From contig NZ_JACJSP010000006.1 in NCBI RefSeq assembly GCF_014698235.1, forward strand, positions 62,001 through 126,000: DNA of 64,000 nt, given 5' to 3'. The position numbers and the translations under genes are program-made. This document shows positions 28,015 to 35,585 of this stretch, in pieces. The DNA is from Limnothrix sp. FACHB-406 (GTDB taxonomy: Bacteria > Cyanobacteriota > Cyanobacteriia > CACIAM-69d). Each line of letters starts with the position of its first letter. The stretch's first letter is position 1. The notes under the pieces were generated by a model that was not told where the DNA came from, made no database searches, and saw nothing but the letters and a program-made list of their open reading frames with translations.

Positions 28015-28180
28015 ATCATCATTTCCTAGCCTAAGACACAGGTTCAAACCGGCCTCACGACCTGGGGCGATCGGGCAGTGACCACCACTGGGATTGCCCC
28101 CAGGATCGACCATCAACGCAATTTGGCTAAGATGGTGGCCTACAGAAGCATTGGACTCTTTCACCAGGAGAGCGATCGGC

Positions 28181-28537
28181 ATGGCCCAACCCGTTCCGCC
28201 CGTCATTTTGGCCCCCGTTGAAGATTTGGATCGCGAACGCCAATGGCTGGAGCAGTCCCTCGCAAACCTCCTCGACTCGGAATATATTCCCGAGGCCGTG
28301 AACAGCCAAATTGCCCGCGTAGCCGCCAATGCCTATATCCGTCAACGCATGGAAGGCGAGGATGATATTGATGGCATTGCGATCGCGATTTTGACGGAAA
28401 TGCAGGGGTTTGACTTTTCCAAGAGCTTTTTCAGTGAATTTGCGATCGCCAATGCGGTGAGTGAGCTACTGCTCGATCGGATGGGCATTGAACCCTGTTG
28501 TGGTCGCGGCCGCTTTGATCCGCCGGCCGCTGCTTAG
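28181..28537 (+). CDS. Conserved-looking cyanobacterial hypothetical protein
   Basis: A 118-residue soluble helical protein whose function I do not recognise. From the ATG at 28181, preceded by AGGAG at 28166-28170, it reads MAQPVPPVILAPVEDLDRER, then a long helical part (WLEQSLANLLDSEYIP, VAANAYIRQRMEGEDDIDGI) and ends IEPCCGRGRF with two adjacent Cys. The even helical character and good ribosome binding site indicate a real gene. It lies between the HHL1-like gene and def on the same strand with spacers of 166 and 140 bases. Confidence 0.72.
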   Translation: MAQPVPPVILAPVEDLDRERQWLEQSLANLLDSEYIPEAVNSQIARVAANAYIRQRMEGEDDIDGIAIAILTEMQGFDFSKSFFSEFAIANAVSELLLDRMGIEPCCGRGRFDPPAAA

Positions 28538-28677
28538 GCGGCTGCCTGGGCATGAATGGGTTGCGACTCGGGCGTTGCTGCCAGCCAGCCGCAACCCTGA
28601 GCACCAGTCCACGGAAAAAACCAATCTTTCGATAGGATGGGAAGGCAGAAAGGTAACCGCCAAAGACCGCCCCACCC

Positions 28678-29241
28678 ATGACCGCGAAAGTATTGGTTGA
28701 GAAGAAAAAGCTAAAGAATCCGCCCCTTGAGATCCACACCCTGGGCGATCGGGTGCTGCGTCGTCCGGCCAAGCGCGTGGCCAAAGTGGATGCTGAAGTG
28801 CGCAAAATCGCTGAAGACATGCTGAAAACCATGTACAGCGCTGACGGCATTGGCCTCGCAGCTCCCCAAGTGGCGATCGACAAGCAAATTATTGTGATTG
28901 ACATCGAGCCAGACAAGGCCGATGTGGAACCCCTAATTTTGATCAACCCCGTGGTGAAGTCCGCAGGCGGCCCCCTGGAATGCGACCAAGAAGGTTGCCT
29001 CAGCATCCCGGGAGTCTATTTGGATGTGGAGCGCCCCACCCAAATTGAAGTGGCCTACAAAGACGAAACGGGCCGCCCGCGCACCCTCAAGGCCGATGGG
29101 CTTTTGGCCCGCGCCATTCAGCACGAAATGGATCACCTGAATGGGGTGATGTTTGTCGATCGGGTCGAAAACGAGCTGGCCTTGACCACAGCCCTCAAGG
29201 AAAAAGGCTTTGTCTATGGCGATGTGCGTCCTGTGCGCTAA
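28678..29241 (+). CDS. def: Peptide deformylase
   Basis: A 187-residue metalloenzyme that removes the formyl group from nascent N-terminal methionine. All three signature motifs are intact: motif I GIGLAAPQVA, motif II EGCLSIPGV with the metal Cys, and motif III QHEMDHLNG with the two metal His and catalytic Glu. The short basic N-terminal extension (VEKKKLKNPPLEIHTLGD) is common in cyanobacterial forms. No fmt gene follows. Confidence 0.95.
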   Translation: MTAKVLVEKKKLKNPPLEIHTLGDRVLRRPAKRVAKVDAEVRKIAEDMLKTMYSADGIGLAAPQVAIDKQIIVIDIEPDKADVEPLILINPVVKSAGGPLECDQEGCLSIPGVYLDVERPTQIEVAYKDETGRPRTLKADGLLARAIQHEMDHLNGVMFVDRVENELALTTALKEKGFVYGDVRPVR

Positions 29242-29357
29242 TGCGGAGGAGCTGCGCTAATCGATTTCACACCGTGGCCTAGCCCAGTAACCGAAGTTGC
29301 TGGGCTAGGGCCGGAATCCCCAAACCTGCGGGATCAAGAGGATATCAGCCAGGCTAC

Positions 29358-29399
29358 TTCAAGAAAGCCATTTCAAGAAAGCCATTTCAAGAAGGCGAT
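29358..29399. repeat. Three-unit 14-bp tandem repeat
   Basis: TTCAAGAAAGCCAT twice identical, then TTCAAGAAGGCGAT, in the spacer between def and the small membrane protein gene. Confidence 0.85.
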
Positions 29400-29476
29400 C
29401 TCAAGCCAGTTCAGGCCAATGCCGGCCCAGATTTTTCAGCAAAAATTCAGCAAAAATTCGGAGCAAATCAAAACCC

Positions 29477-29671
29477 ATGCTGACTCCTAAGAGTGGCTTA
29501 TTTTTGGCGATCGCCTGCGTTGCCGCGATCGCAGCGGTGGGTTGTGTGTTTGAACTCACGTCCGGCGAACCGGAATTGGGAACCGTCACCACAGGAACCA
29601 TTCTGGGCTTGAGCATCCCTGTCACGATCGCCAGTTTCTTTGGGGCCATCAAAAACGCCCAACAGGATTAG
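29477..29671 (+). CDS. Small membrane protein of unknown function
   Basis: A 64-residue protein with two hydrophobic stretches: FLAIACVAAIAAVGCVFEL (residues ~8-26) and TILGLSIPVTIASFFGAI (~41-58), joined by a short acidic loop (SGEPELGT). I do not recognise it. The pattern fits a two-helix membrane hairpin. The ATG at 29477 has no clear Shine-Dalgarno sequence. It converges with the HAD gene; the 34-base gap contains a short inverted repeat (GGGCTAG with CTAGCCC). Confidence 0.5.
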   Translation: MLTPKSGLFLAIACVAAIAAVGCVFELTSGEPELGTVTTGTILGLSIPVTIASFFGAIKNAQQD

Positions 29672-29705
29672 GGCTAGCCTGTCCCATCGCCCGCAACCCT
29701 AGCCC

Positions 29706-30443
29706 CTAGGAGCCAGTTCTCGGCAGGCTACCTTCGCGCGGCAGCGTTGTTTTGGTGGCTCGGTTCGTTTTCGCAATGATGTAGTCGATCGCTCCGGCCA
29801 GATTCGGGGCGATCGCGTCGGGTTCATACCGTTCCAGGCGATCCCGATCGCGAATTCCGCTGAGCACACCCACGATCGGGATTTGAGCCGATCGAGCCGC
29901 TGCAATATCCGCCTCCGTATCTCCCACCATCCAGGTCAGGGCGGCGGGCGGCAACTCGCCCATGGCCTTGGCCATGAGTTTGGGCTTGTCTTCCACGTCG
30001 CGGGTTTTCACATAGTCATTCGGTAGGCAATAGCGGCGATCGGGTGTGAAGAACCGCGCCAAGCCACACCGCTCCAGCGCTTCATCCAATTCCCGCACCC
30101 GGCGCATCGTCATTACCACCAGCTCCCAGCCCATGTCTTGGGCCCGCTCCAGTGCTTGGATTGCACCGGGAACCGGTTGATCCAGCGACATATATTCCAT
30201 GCGGTGAACCGTGTCCCGCCGCAGTTGGGCAAATTGATCCGCTTGGGTTCCATCCAAGCCCGATCGCACACCAATTTCAGCCTCTTTGACTTGGGCCCGT
30301 TTCAGGTTCCAAAATTCCCGCTTGGACAAACGGTGGATTTCCTGACCCGATCGAGCAATTTCCCGCAAACAGTATTGATAGACCTGGTAATACCGTTCTG
30401 AAACATCCGCGATCGGGCCGTCGAAATCCGTAATCAGTCTCAT
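29706..30443 (-). CDS. HAD superfamily phosphatase
   Basis: A 245-residue soluble HAD hydrolase. Motif I is ITDFDGPIADVSERYYQ with the nucleophile and acid Asp in the D-x-D pair. Motif II is the Thr in LVVMTMRRV. Motif III Lys is in DKPKLMAKAM, and motif IV is TWMVGDTEADIAAARSA with the metal-binding Asp. The cap domain is alpha-helical and inserted after motif I, as in the phosphoglycolate phosphatase group. The last ~20 residues are a Thr/Arg/Gly-rich tail. A phosphoglycolate phosphatase role is possible but not shown. Confidence 0.85.
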   Translation of the reverse strand: MRLITDFDGPIADVSERYYQVYQYCLREIARSGQEIHRLSKREFWNLKRAQVKEAEIGVRSGLDGTQADQFAQLRRDTVHRMEYMSLDQPVPGAIQALERAQDMGWELVVMTMRRVRELDEALERCGLARFFTPDRRYCLPNDYVKTRDVEDKPKLMAKAMGELPPAALTWMVGDTEADIAAARSAQIPIVGVLSGIRDRDRLERYEPDAIAPNLAGAIDYIIAKTNRATKTTLPREGSLPRTGS

Positions 30444-31630
30444 ATGCTACTAGTGACCTGATGATGGACAAGCGAATTTCGCAATCAATTTGCAAACTGA
30501 TTGCCTTAGCTCGCCCTTAGGTTTGTTAAGAGTTGTAATGAAATCTATCTAATGACAATTCACCCCATTCGTCAATTGAAAGGGTCGTTATAATCACCGA
30601 TCGTTCATCGAAATATTCAATGGCTTGATCCAAGATTGCTTATTTTCATTCTCAATAACCCTAATTTTTAAGCAGTTCCCGACAGCATTTCTGTGCCCTA
30701 GACTGGCGTTGATTCCCGATCGTTACTGTTGATCGCCCTTGCCGATCGTCACTGCAATCACGCGCAGCCATTCCCCATTGCCCTAACGCAGCAGCACGAT
30801 TCACGGCGGTCACGGACGCTCAAAATTCACAATGATCATTCACCACTAAAATTCATATCGAGTTCGAGTTATCAAAACCGGTTAAAAATTTGGCACAAAT
30901 TCGCGCTCAATGAAGCGGCAATTTGGCAGTAACTCCCCCAGAGTCTGGCGCTGATTTGCCCAAATGTGCCTGCGGAGCCAGCCCTAAACGGCCAAATATT
31001 GCGCGTTTGGCCATGATCGATCGAGGGGATGCTCCTACGACGTGATCCCCTGAATTTGCGGCTCAGCCCCGATCAAGCGGCCGATGGTCATTTGAGCCAT
31101 GATCGGGACTGTTACGAAACATTTCAGAAATAATGCTAATATGAAGTTGCCCTTAACAAGTTCCAGGGCAACCCCCCAAAAGTCACGCTTTTAGACCCCC
31201 ACTTCACCAAGTCTTTACGCAAAAACGGCAAATTTTATACGTTTCTTTAACTGGGTCTGGCTTAGACTTTTTAAGCTGAAATCGAGGCAAGGGGAGTGTA
31301 TCTTGCAATGAGCCTTGAAGTATGGCCTGCTCTCACGTCAAATCTCGATCGCACGAAGCGAAATTACCCCAAAGCCTCATCGGTTTTCGCAACAAATTGG
31401 TTGTTTTTGTGCCCAGCCAAACAGGATCTTGGTTTGCAGCTTGTCCGCTGTACCTGTTGAGACATCATCTGAGTCTCTGAAGCATTGCTCAACCTGACTT
31501 GAACGGTTTTTCCAAAACGGCTACCCCCATTCATCAATTTTGGTCGGTGGCTGCGGCATCCAAACTCGGTGTGCCCCCTCTGCAATCACGACGCTTCAGC
31601 GTCACTTGTTAGCTTTCTTCAACTTTCCAG
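30444..31630. other. Long gene-poor stretch
   Basis: Nearly 1.2 kb without a convincing gene. It contains an AT-rich part (30530-30700), a perfect 8-bp stem-loop at 31146-31172 (GTTGCCCT with AGGGCAAC), a promoter-like TTTACG ... TTATAC pair around 31214-31240, a purine-rich run at 31286-31296 and one possible short ORF. No tRNA or known RNA family is visible. Confidence 0.45.
31308..31460 (+). CDS. Possible 50-residue ORF with upstream AGGGGAG
   Basis: An ATG at 31308 preceded by AAGGGGAG (31289-31296) opens a frame of 50 codons (start MSLEVWPALTSNLDRTKR, end CTC). I do not recognise it. The product has four Cys and no clear secondary-structure signature. The ribosome binding site and the promoter-like sequence about 70 bases upstream are its only support; it could be a leader peptide or chance. 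Confidence 0.2.
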   Translation: MSLEVWPALTSNLDRTKRNYPKASSVFATNWLFLCPAKQDLGLQLVRCTC

Positions 31631-31891
31631 ATGTTCCAACTTCTCCAATTCCTTCGTGACAGCATCGATCGCATTGAAATCCGCGATCGGGAAATGGCCC
31701 TTTTGATCTATCGCCTCATCCCCAGCCAATGCCCCTTTGCTCGGGACGTGAAGTTGTTTGGGCGCTTGTTGTTTCGGATTCCGCCCCTGTGCAAGCTGAA
31801 CCCGCTCTATGAACAGTTGATGGGGCTGCGATTCCGCGCCACTTGCTATTTGGTTGACCAATGCGGCATAGATCTGCTGGCTTTGGGTTAA
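31631..31891 (+). CDS. Mo-nitro_C family (Mo-dependent nitrogenase C-terminal-like) protein
   Basis: An 86-residue protein matching the family annotated as Mo-dependent nitrogenase C-terminal. Diagnostic blocks are LIPSQCPFARDVKLFGR and PPLCKLNPLYEQLMGLRFRA followed by TCYLVDQCG. The name is historical: such small proteins occur in non-diazotrophic cyanobacteria, and nothing here indicates nitrogen fixation. Four conserved Cys could bind metal. No clear Shine-Dalgarno precedes the ATG. The last ~41 bases of the gene belong to a 59-bp tandem duplication. Confidence 0.8.
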   Translation: MFQLLQFLRDSIDRIEIRDREMALLIYRLIPSQCPFARDVKLFGRLLFRIPPLCKLNPLYEQLMGLRFRATCYLVDQCGIDLLALG

Positions 31892-31968
31892 CCAACGCTG
31901 GGCTAATCATGGTTGACCAATGCGGCATGGATCTGCTGGCTTTGGGTTAACCAACGCTGGGCTAATCA
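31851..31968. repeat. 59-bp tandem duplication over a gene end
   Basis: The 59 bases at 31851-31909 are repeated at 31910-31968 with one difference (A at 31870, G at 31929). The first copy carries the last codons and stop of the Mo-nitro_C gene; the second repeats them beyond the stop. Shorter CACCAACTA repeats follow to about 32000. Confidence 0.9.
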
Positions 31969-32007
31969 ACGGTTCACCAACTAACCAGCGCACCAACTAG
32001 CCAACAA

Positions 32008-32709
32008 TCAAAGCCAGAGCCGATCGCCCAACAGGGCAATCACGCTGCTCGCAATGGGCACGGTGAGGTTGTCGATTCCCCACTTGGAGAAGGCTTCCAA
32101 CCCCGTTGCCAACCCGGCAATTCCCAGGGCGATCGCCCCAGCCGGCCAACTGAACCCTTGGGTGCTAAACAAAATACTGGCGGCCACCAGAAAACTAACG
32201 ATGGCCATGGTGGCACTACCTTCCCAACTTTTGGTGATGCCGCCTAATTGATATGGATGGCGGCCAAACCGCTGCCCCACCAAGGCCGCCAACCCATCAC
32301 CCCAGGCCATGACCAAAATGCCCAACGCTGCATATTGGGGGCGATCGGCTGGCCAGCAAAGGGCAATGACAAGACCAATGCTGATGGCATAAAACAGCGT
32401 GCCCAAACTCCGGCGACCCACGCCGTTCACGCTGGGGAGCAGGGGTAGGTGATAGGACAGCCAGGCCCCCAAGGCGGCCAACAGAGAAGCCGCGATCCCC
32501 ACCCAGGCCGGAATTTGCAACCACCAGGCCAAGAGCAACACATGGCCGGTGCTGATATGTACCACTTTGCGCCCCACTTCGGGCCCCGCAACCTGGCGGC
32601 GATAGAGCCATTCGGCGGTGAAGATGGTGGCTCCCAACCAGGCGGCCACTAGGGCGATCGACCCCAGCAAAGAGGGTGTGAGGTTGAGGTGAGGATCAAG
32701 AAAAGACAT
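32008..32709 (-). CDS. VTE5-like phytol kinase (polyprenol/dolichol kinase family)
   Basis: A 233-residue integral membrane kinase from the ATG at 32709. Conserved features are the GRKVVHISTGHVLL block, typical of VTE5/FOLK and dolichol kinases, the VMAWGDGLAALVGQRFG motif and YQLGGITKSWEGSATM. These enzymes phosphorylate phytol released from chlorophyll breakdown, using CTP. The upstream in-frame extension (to 32775) is not conserved. Together with the VTE6-like gene at 21356 it could complete phytol to phytyl diphosphate. It lies tail to tail with the duplicated end of the Mo-nitro_C gene. Confidence 0.83.
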   Translation of the reverse strand: MSFLDPHLNLTPSLLGSIALVAAWLGATIFTAEWLYRRQVAGPEVGRKVVHISTGHVLLLAWWLQIPAWVGIAASLLAALGAWLSYHLPLLPSVNGVGRRSLGTLFYAISIGLVIALCWPADRPQYAALGILVMAWGDGLAALVGQRFGRHPYQLGGITKSWEGSATMAIVSFLVAASILFSTQGFSWPAGAIALGIAGLATGLEAFSKWGIDNLTVPIASSVIALLGDRLWL

Positions 32710-32826
32710 GGGAGTTGCAACGCAGCCGAACCCGATCCACTCTAGCCTGGATTGCGGCGCTCCCGATTTCCCCAACTGGGAGCTGCGAATTAACCAGCCG
32801 CGTGGTCAGCTTCGCTCGCAACTCAG

Positions 32827-33840
32827 CTAGCGGCGACGGCCACTGCTGCCAAAACCACTGCGCCGACTGGAAGATCCCGAGCTACGCGATCGCTCCCGCG
32901 CGGAAGAACCGGACGATCGAAAGGTGCTGCTGCCAAAGCCGGCCCCGGTCGATCGGCTGCCATCGCGGCTTGGGGAACGAGTGGCGCTGGACGGCGTGGC
33001 GGTTGTGGTGGAGTCAGGGGTTGTGCTGGGCGTTGCGGCCGGAGATGAACCACTGGTGTTGGAACCAAAGCCGCTCGATCGGGAAGTGGGGCTGGGGCTA
33101 GGGCTGCGGGTGGGGCTGTTTGCTGGCGAAGGTCGCAAATTTTGGGTGGTGCGGAAGTTGCGATTTTGCACGGGCGCTGGGGGAGCGTTGTAGCGCTGTT
33201 GGTATTGCCCGGCGGCCTGTTCATAGGTTCCGCCATAGCCGCCAAATCCCGTCAGCACCGATCCCGATCGATAGGGCGGCGGCACGTAGTAGTAGGGCTG
33301 ATAAAAGTCGAGGTCAATTTCCAACTCCCCACCGCGCTGCATCGGTTGCCAGTAGGTGGGTTGCAGTCCCGCCTGTTGCACTTGGGTCGGTTCACCGCTC
33401 AACATTTCAATTTTGAAAGTGGGCAGCAGATGCAACACCGGAGAACTCGTGGGGCTGCTGACGGCCAGATAGCTGGTTTTGCCCGCTTTGGCTTCAGCTT
33501 CCGGAATCTGAGCCATTTGCAAGTTGCTGATCCGGTAGGGACTCATCCCCGGCGGCGCATTCAGCAACATGAGGGTATATTCCCCGGTGCTGTTGTTGTA
33601 GCTGGCCTGTTGCACAGGATAGTTACCCGCCACCGCAGGCGCAGCGGCCCTTTGGTTAACGATGCCATTGTTCGTCGAGCTGTTGGCATTGTTGGCATTG
33701 TTGGCGGAACCACCGCAGGCCGCCACACCCCCCCCCAGGGCGATCGCCAAAGCCAGCACAGCGAAACGCCGGAGGGCCACCGATCGCGATCGAGACCAAG
33801 CGGGAGCCAAAGAGTCTGCCAACAACCGATGAGAAACCAT
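32827..33840 (-). CDS. Ser/Arg/Pro-rich lipoprotein of unknown function
   Basis: A 337-residue protein starting MVSHRLLADS at 33840. After a basic region (SRSRSVALRR) comes a hydrophobic stretch and a lipobox GVAACG, so it is a predicted lipoprotein. An Asn/Ala repeat (NANNANNANSS) follows, then a ~110-residue folded-looking domain (YTLMLLNAPPGMSPYRISNL, LPTFKIEMLSGEP), a Tyr/Pro-rich segment (FYQPYYYVPPPYRSG) and a ~140-residue disordered tail of Ser, Thr, Pro, Arg and Gly. The basic Ser/Arg tail could bind envelope polysaccharide or remain flexible; I do not recognise a family. Confidence 0.72.
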   Translation of the reverse strand: MVSHRLLADSLAPAWSRSRSVALRRFAVLALAIALGGGVAACGGSANNANNANSSTNNGIVNQRAAAPAVAGNYPVQQASYNNSTGEYTLMLLNAPPGMSPYRISNLQMAQIPEAEAKAGKTSYLAVSSPTSSPVLHLLPTFKIEMLSGEPTQVQQAGLQPTYWQPMQRGGELEIDLDFYQPYYYVPPPYRSGSVLTGFGGYGGTYEQAAGQYQQRYNAPPAPVQNRNFRTTQNLRPSPANSPTRSPSPSPTSRSSGFGSNTSGSSPAATPSTTPDSTTTATPSSATRSPSRDGSRSTGAGFGSSTFRSSGSSARERSRSSGSSSRRSGFGSSGRRR

Positions 33841-33991
33841 AGCAACCACATCAATCAACCATCATGACTCTACAAAACTTTCGGGATGGCCAGCAATGGC
33901 AGAAATGAGTGATGACCGATGGCCGGCTATTGCGGCCAGACGAGTCCTGATCGCCCCACCGCCCGATCGCTTCCCGATCGGCCAAGGATTA

Positions 33992-34885
33992 TAGTCATTT
34001 CAAATAAGAACGAGACAGTCTACCCGCTTGGGGCTGGTACGATGCCACCAGCTCATCCAGGGATGTCTCGTCTGACTCATAGGCTCGCTTCTTCTTGAGG
34101 GCCGCAAAATCCCCTTCAATCGGATTGAAGTCCGGAGAATAAGGCGGCAGAAACAACACTCGATGACCGGCCTGCTCCATTAACTCCGTTACCCTGTGGG
34201 GTCGATGAAACGCCGCATTGTCCAGGACTAAAACCGAGGGTTGAAGCAGCGACGGAATTAACTGTTCGCTTAACCACTGCTCAAACAATTGCGCTGTCAC
34301 TGAACCTGGAAACAACAACGGCGCTAACCACTCTTGGCGAGTTCGAGCGGCCAGCAGGTTTTCTCTTGGACGACGCTCGCCACTCCGCTCTCCATAGACG
34401 GGCACCCCTCGGGGTGACCAGCCGTACAAACAAGGGGCATCTGGCTCAAATCCGCTTTCGTCGCAGTAGACAATCGACCAGCCGGCCTGTTTTAGCGCCC
34501 GCAACTGACGGAGGTAGAGCTGGCGTTGGTGCGGGCAGCGTTGTCGATAGCGAAGCTGTTTTTTTTACAAGTCACCTTCAGTTGCTTGAGTCGATAGCTG
34601 ATCGCGCTGGGACAAACCCCAAATTCAGCAGCTCGGTCTCGCAGGCGGGCATCAGGGTAACGTCGCACATGGTCGAGGAGCTTTTTGGGATCGAGTTTTC
34701 GAGTCCGAATCTTGGGTAGGGGCTTGGGGGTTGGATTCTCTAACCAGCGGTACAGAGTGGCTCGACTCACCTGGAAGGTGCGACTAGCGGTTGTGGGAGG
34801 CATTCCCTGCGCAACCGCAGCCAAGACTCGTTGTCTGAGGTCTTTGCTGTAGGTCATGCTGTCTCATTCCTAATTGAACATACTA
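33992..34885 (-). mobile_element. Complete IS630-family insertion sequence
   Basis: An 894-bp element with imperfect terminal inverted repeats of about 27 bp: TAGTCATTTCAAATAAGAAC at the left and the complement of ...CATACTA at the right; both sides end in GAGACAG internally. Each end abuts a TA (33990-33991 and 34886-34887), the expected target duplication of IS630/Tc1-mariner elements. It encodes one transposase in two overlapping frames. Its right end lies only about 12 bases from the T run of a terminator hairpin. Confidence 0.92.
33995..34857 (-). CDS. IS630-family transposase, two frames joined by -1 frameshift
   Basis: Frame A (34857 down to 34492) encodes the helix-turn-helix part: MTYSKDLRQRVLAAVAQGMP, ASRTFQVSRATLYRWLENP, with a second HTH. 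Frame B (ending at 33995) encodes the DDE catalytic core: VYCDESGFEPDAPCLYGW, SVLVLDNAAFHRPHRV and FLPPYSPDFNPIEGDFAALK with the three acidic residues. They overlap, and a run of eight A on the coding strand (34566-34559) sits at the join. A -1 slip there reads KKKQLRYRQRCPHQRQLYLR and runs straight into frame B, giving a full-length protein. Programmed frameshifting is known in several IS630 members, so I regard the transposase as intact rather than broken. Confidence 0.88.
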
Positions 34886-34899
34886 TAAAAACAGCAAAA

Positions 34900-34938
34900 C
34901 AGCAAAACGACGGCTCAGCACAAAGACTGAAGCCGTCG
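34900..34938 (-). terminator. Rho-independent terminator
   Basis: On the minus strand a stem CGACGGCT(T)CAG / CTGAGCCGTCG with an 8-base loop (34908-34918 with 34927-34938, one bulge) is followed by TTTTGCTGTTTTG. It lies about 75 bases downstream of the small membrane protein gene 35014-35250. Confidence 0.8.
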
Positions 34939-35013
34939 AGAGAGGAGAAAAGAAATGAGACGATTAACGCGGCTGAAATTCAGCTAAAGGCTTTTGCAGT
35001 TCAAAACCTGCCC

Positions 35014-35250
35014 CTACTGTTGGGTCACCTGCTTGCTGGTATACGCATCCATGGCGTAGGCATAGGCGGGGCGGCGCTTGCCGTAATCGATCGAGGAACC
35101 CGTGATCGCTTGGGCCAGGGTTTCAAATTCTTGGGAATTCCAGTTGCGCGAGTGGATCGGTTTGGTCTGCTCGCCCAGGAAATAGGCTTGGGTTCCGAGG
35201 ACGACGGCTGCGAGCCAGCCGATCGCGAACAGTGCGATGAGTAAAACCAT
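35014..35250 (-). CDS. Small single-pass membrane protein, cyanobacterial type
   Basis: A 78-residue protein from the ATG at 35250, chosen because AGAGG lies 5 bases upstream (an ATG 8 codons earlier lacks one). One N-terminal membrane helix, VLLIALFAIGWLAAVVLGTQ, is followed by a soluble tail: GEQTKPIHSRNWNSQEFETL and ending YAMDAYTSKQ. The combination of a membrane helix, a GEQ-x-KPIH junction and a conserved AMDAY-like end reminds me of small cyanobacterial membrane proteins, but I cannot name it. A terminator follows it. Confidence 0.72.
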   Translation of the reverse strand: MVLLIALFAIGWLAAVVLGTQAYFLGEQTKPIHSRNWNSQEFETLAQAITGSSIDYGKRRPAYAYAMDAYTSKQVTQQ

Positions 35251-35585
35251 GACAACCTCTCGGGGTGATCGCAACGCTTTGTTGCCTTATGTAAATAAAT
35301 GTAACAACATGTTTACGATCTGTCAAGCAAATCCCTCGGGATGGTTTTCCTCGCGTTGCCTCACCGTGCCCAACGTCGGCTAATCCCGCCCATTCAAGGG
35401 TTTCTGGTGACGGTAATGGCCGGGTTTGATCCCTCCAAAGTCCGGTTTTTTGCCCCGAGCCACCCAAGACAGCCCATCAAAAAGCGATCGGCCATGGCCG
35501 ATCGCTGAGGAACAAAAGCCCGGATTCTGAGAATCTGGCTCAAATTGTTAAAGAACGTTGCAAGCCTGGGAGGCAGCATCAGCCC
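35251..35585. other. Intergenic region between two minus-strand genes
   Basis: 335 bases downstream of glgA and upstream of the small membrane protein gene. It holds the glgA terminator (35476-35506) and an AT-rich part at 35283-35330 that is a likely promoter zone for the downstream gene. Confidence 0.5.
35476..35506 (-). terminator. Rho-independent terminator of glgA
   Basis: A perfect 24-bp palindrome (AGCGATCGGCC ATGGCCGATCGCT, 35483-35506) containing a HIP1-like core is followed on the minus strand by TTTTTG. It lies 80 bases past the glgA stop. Confidence 0.8.

Noticed and set aside
31631-31891. Evidence of nitrogen fixation from the Mo-nitro_C name
   Set aside because: The family name is historical; no nif gene is in the window.
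33995-34857. Transposase as a frameshifted pseudogene
   Set aside because: The frame change falls exactly on an A8 slippery run and both halves are otherwise intact, as in IS630 elements that use programmed frameshifting.
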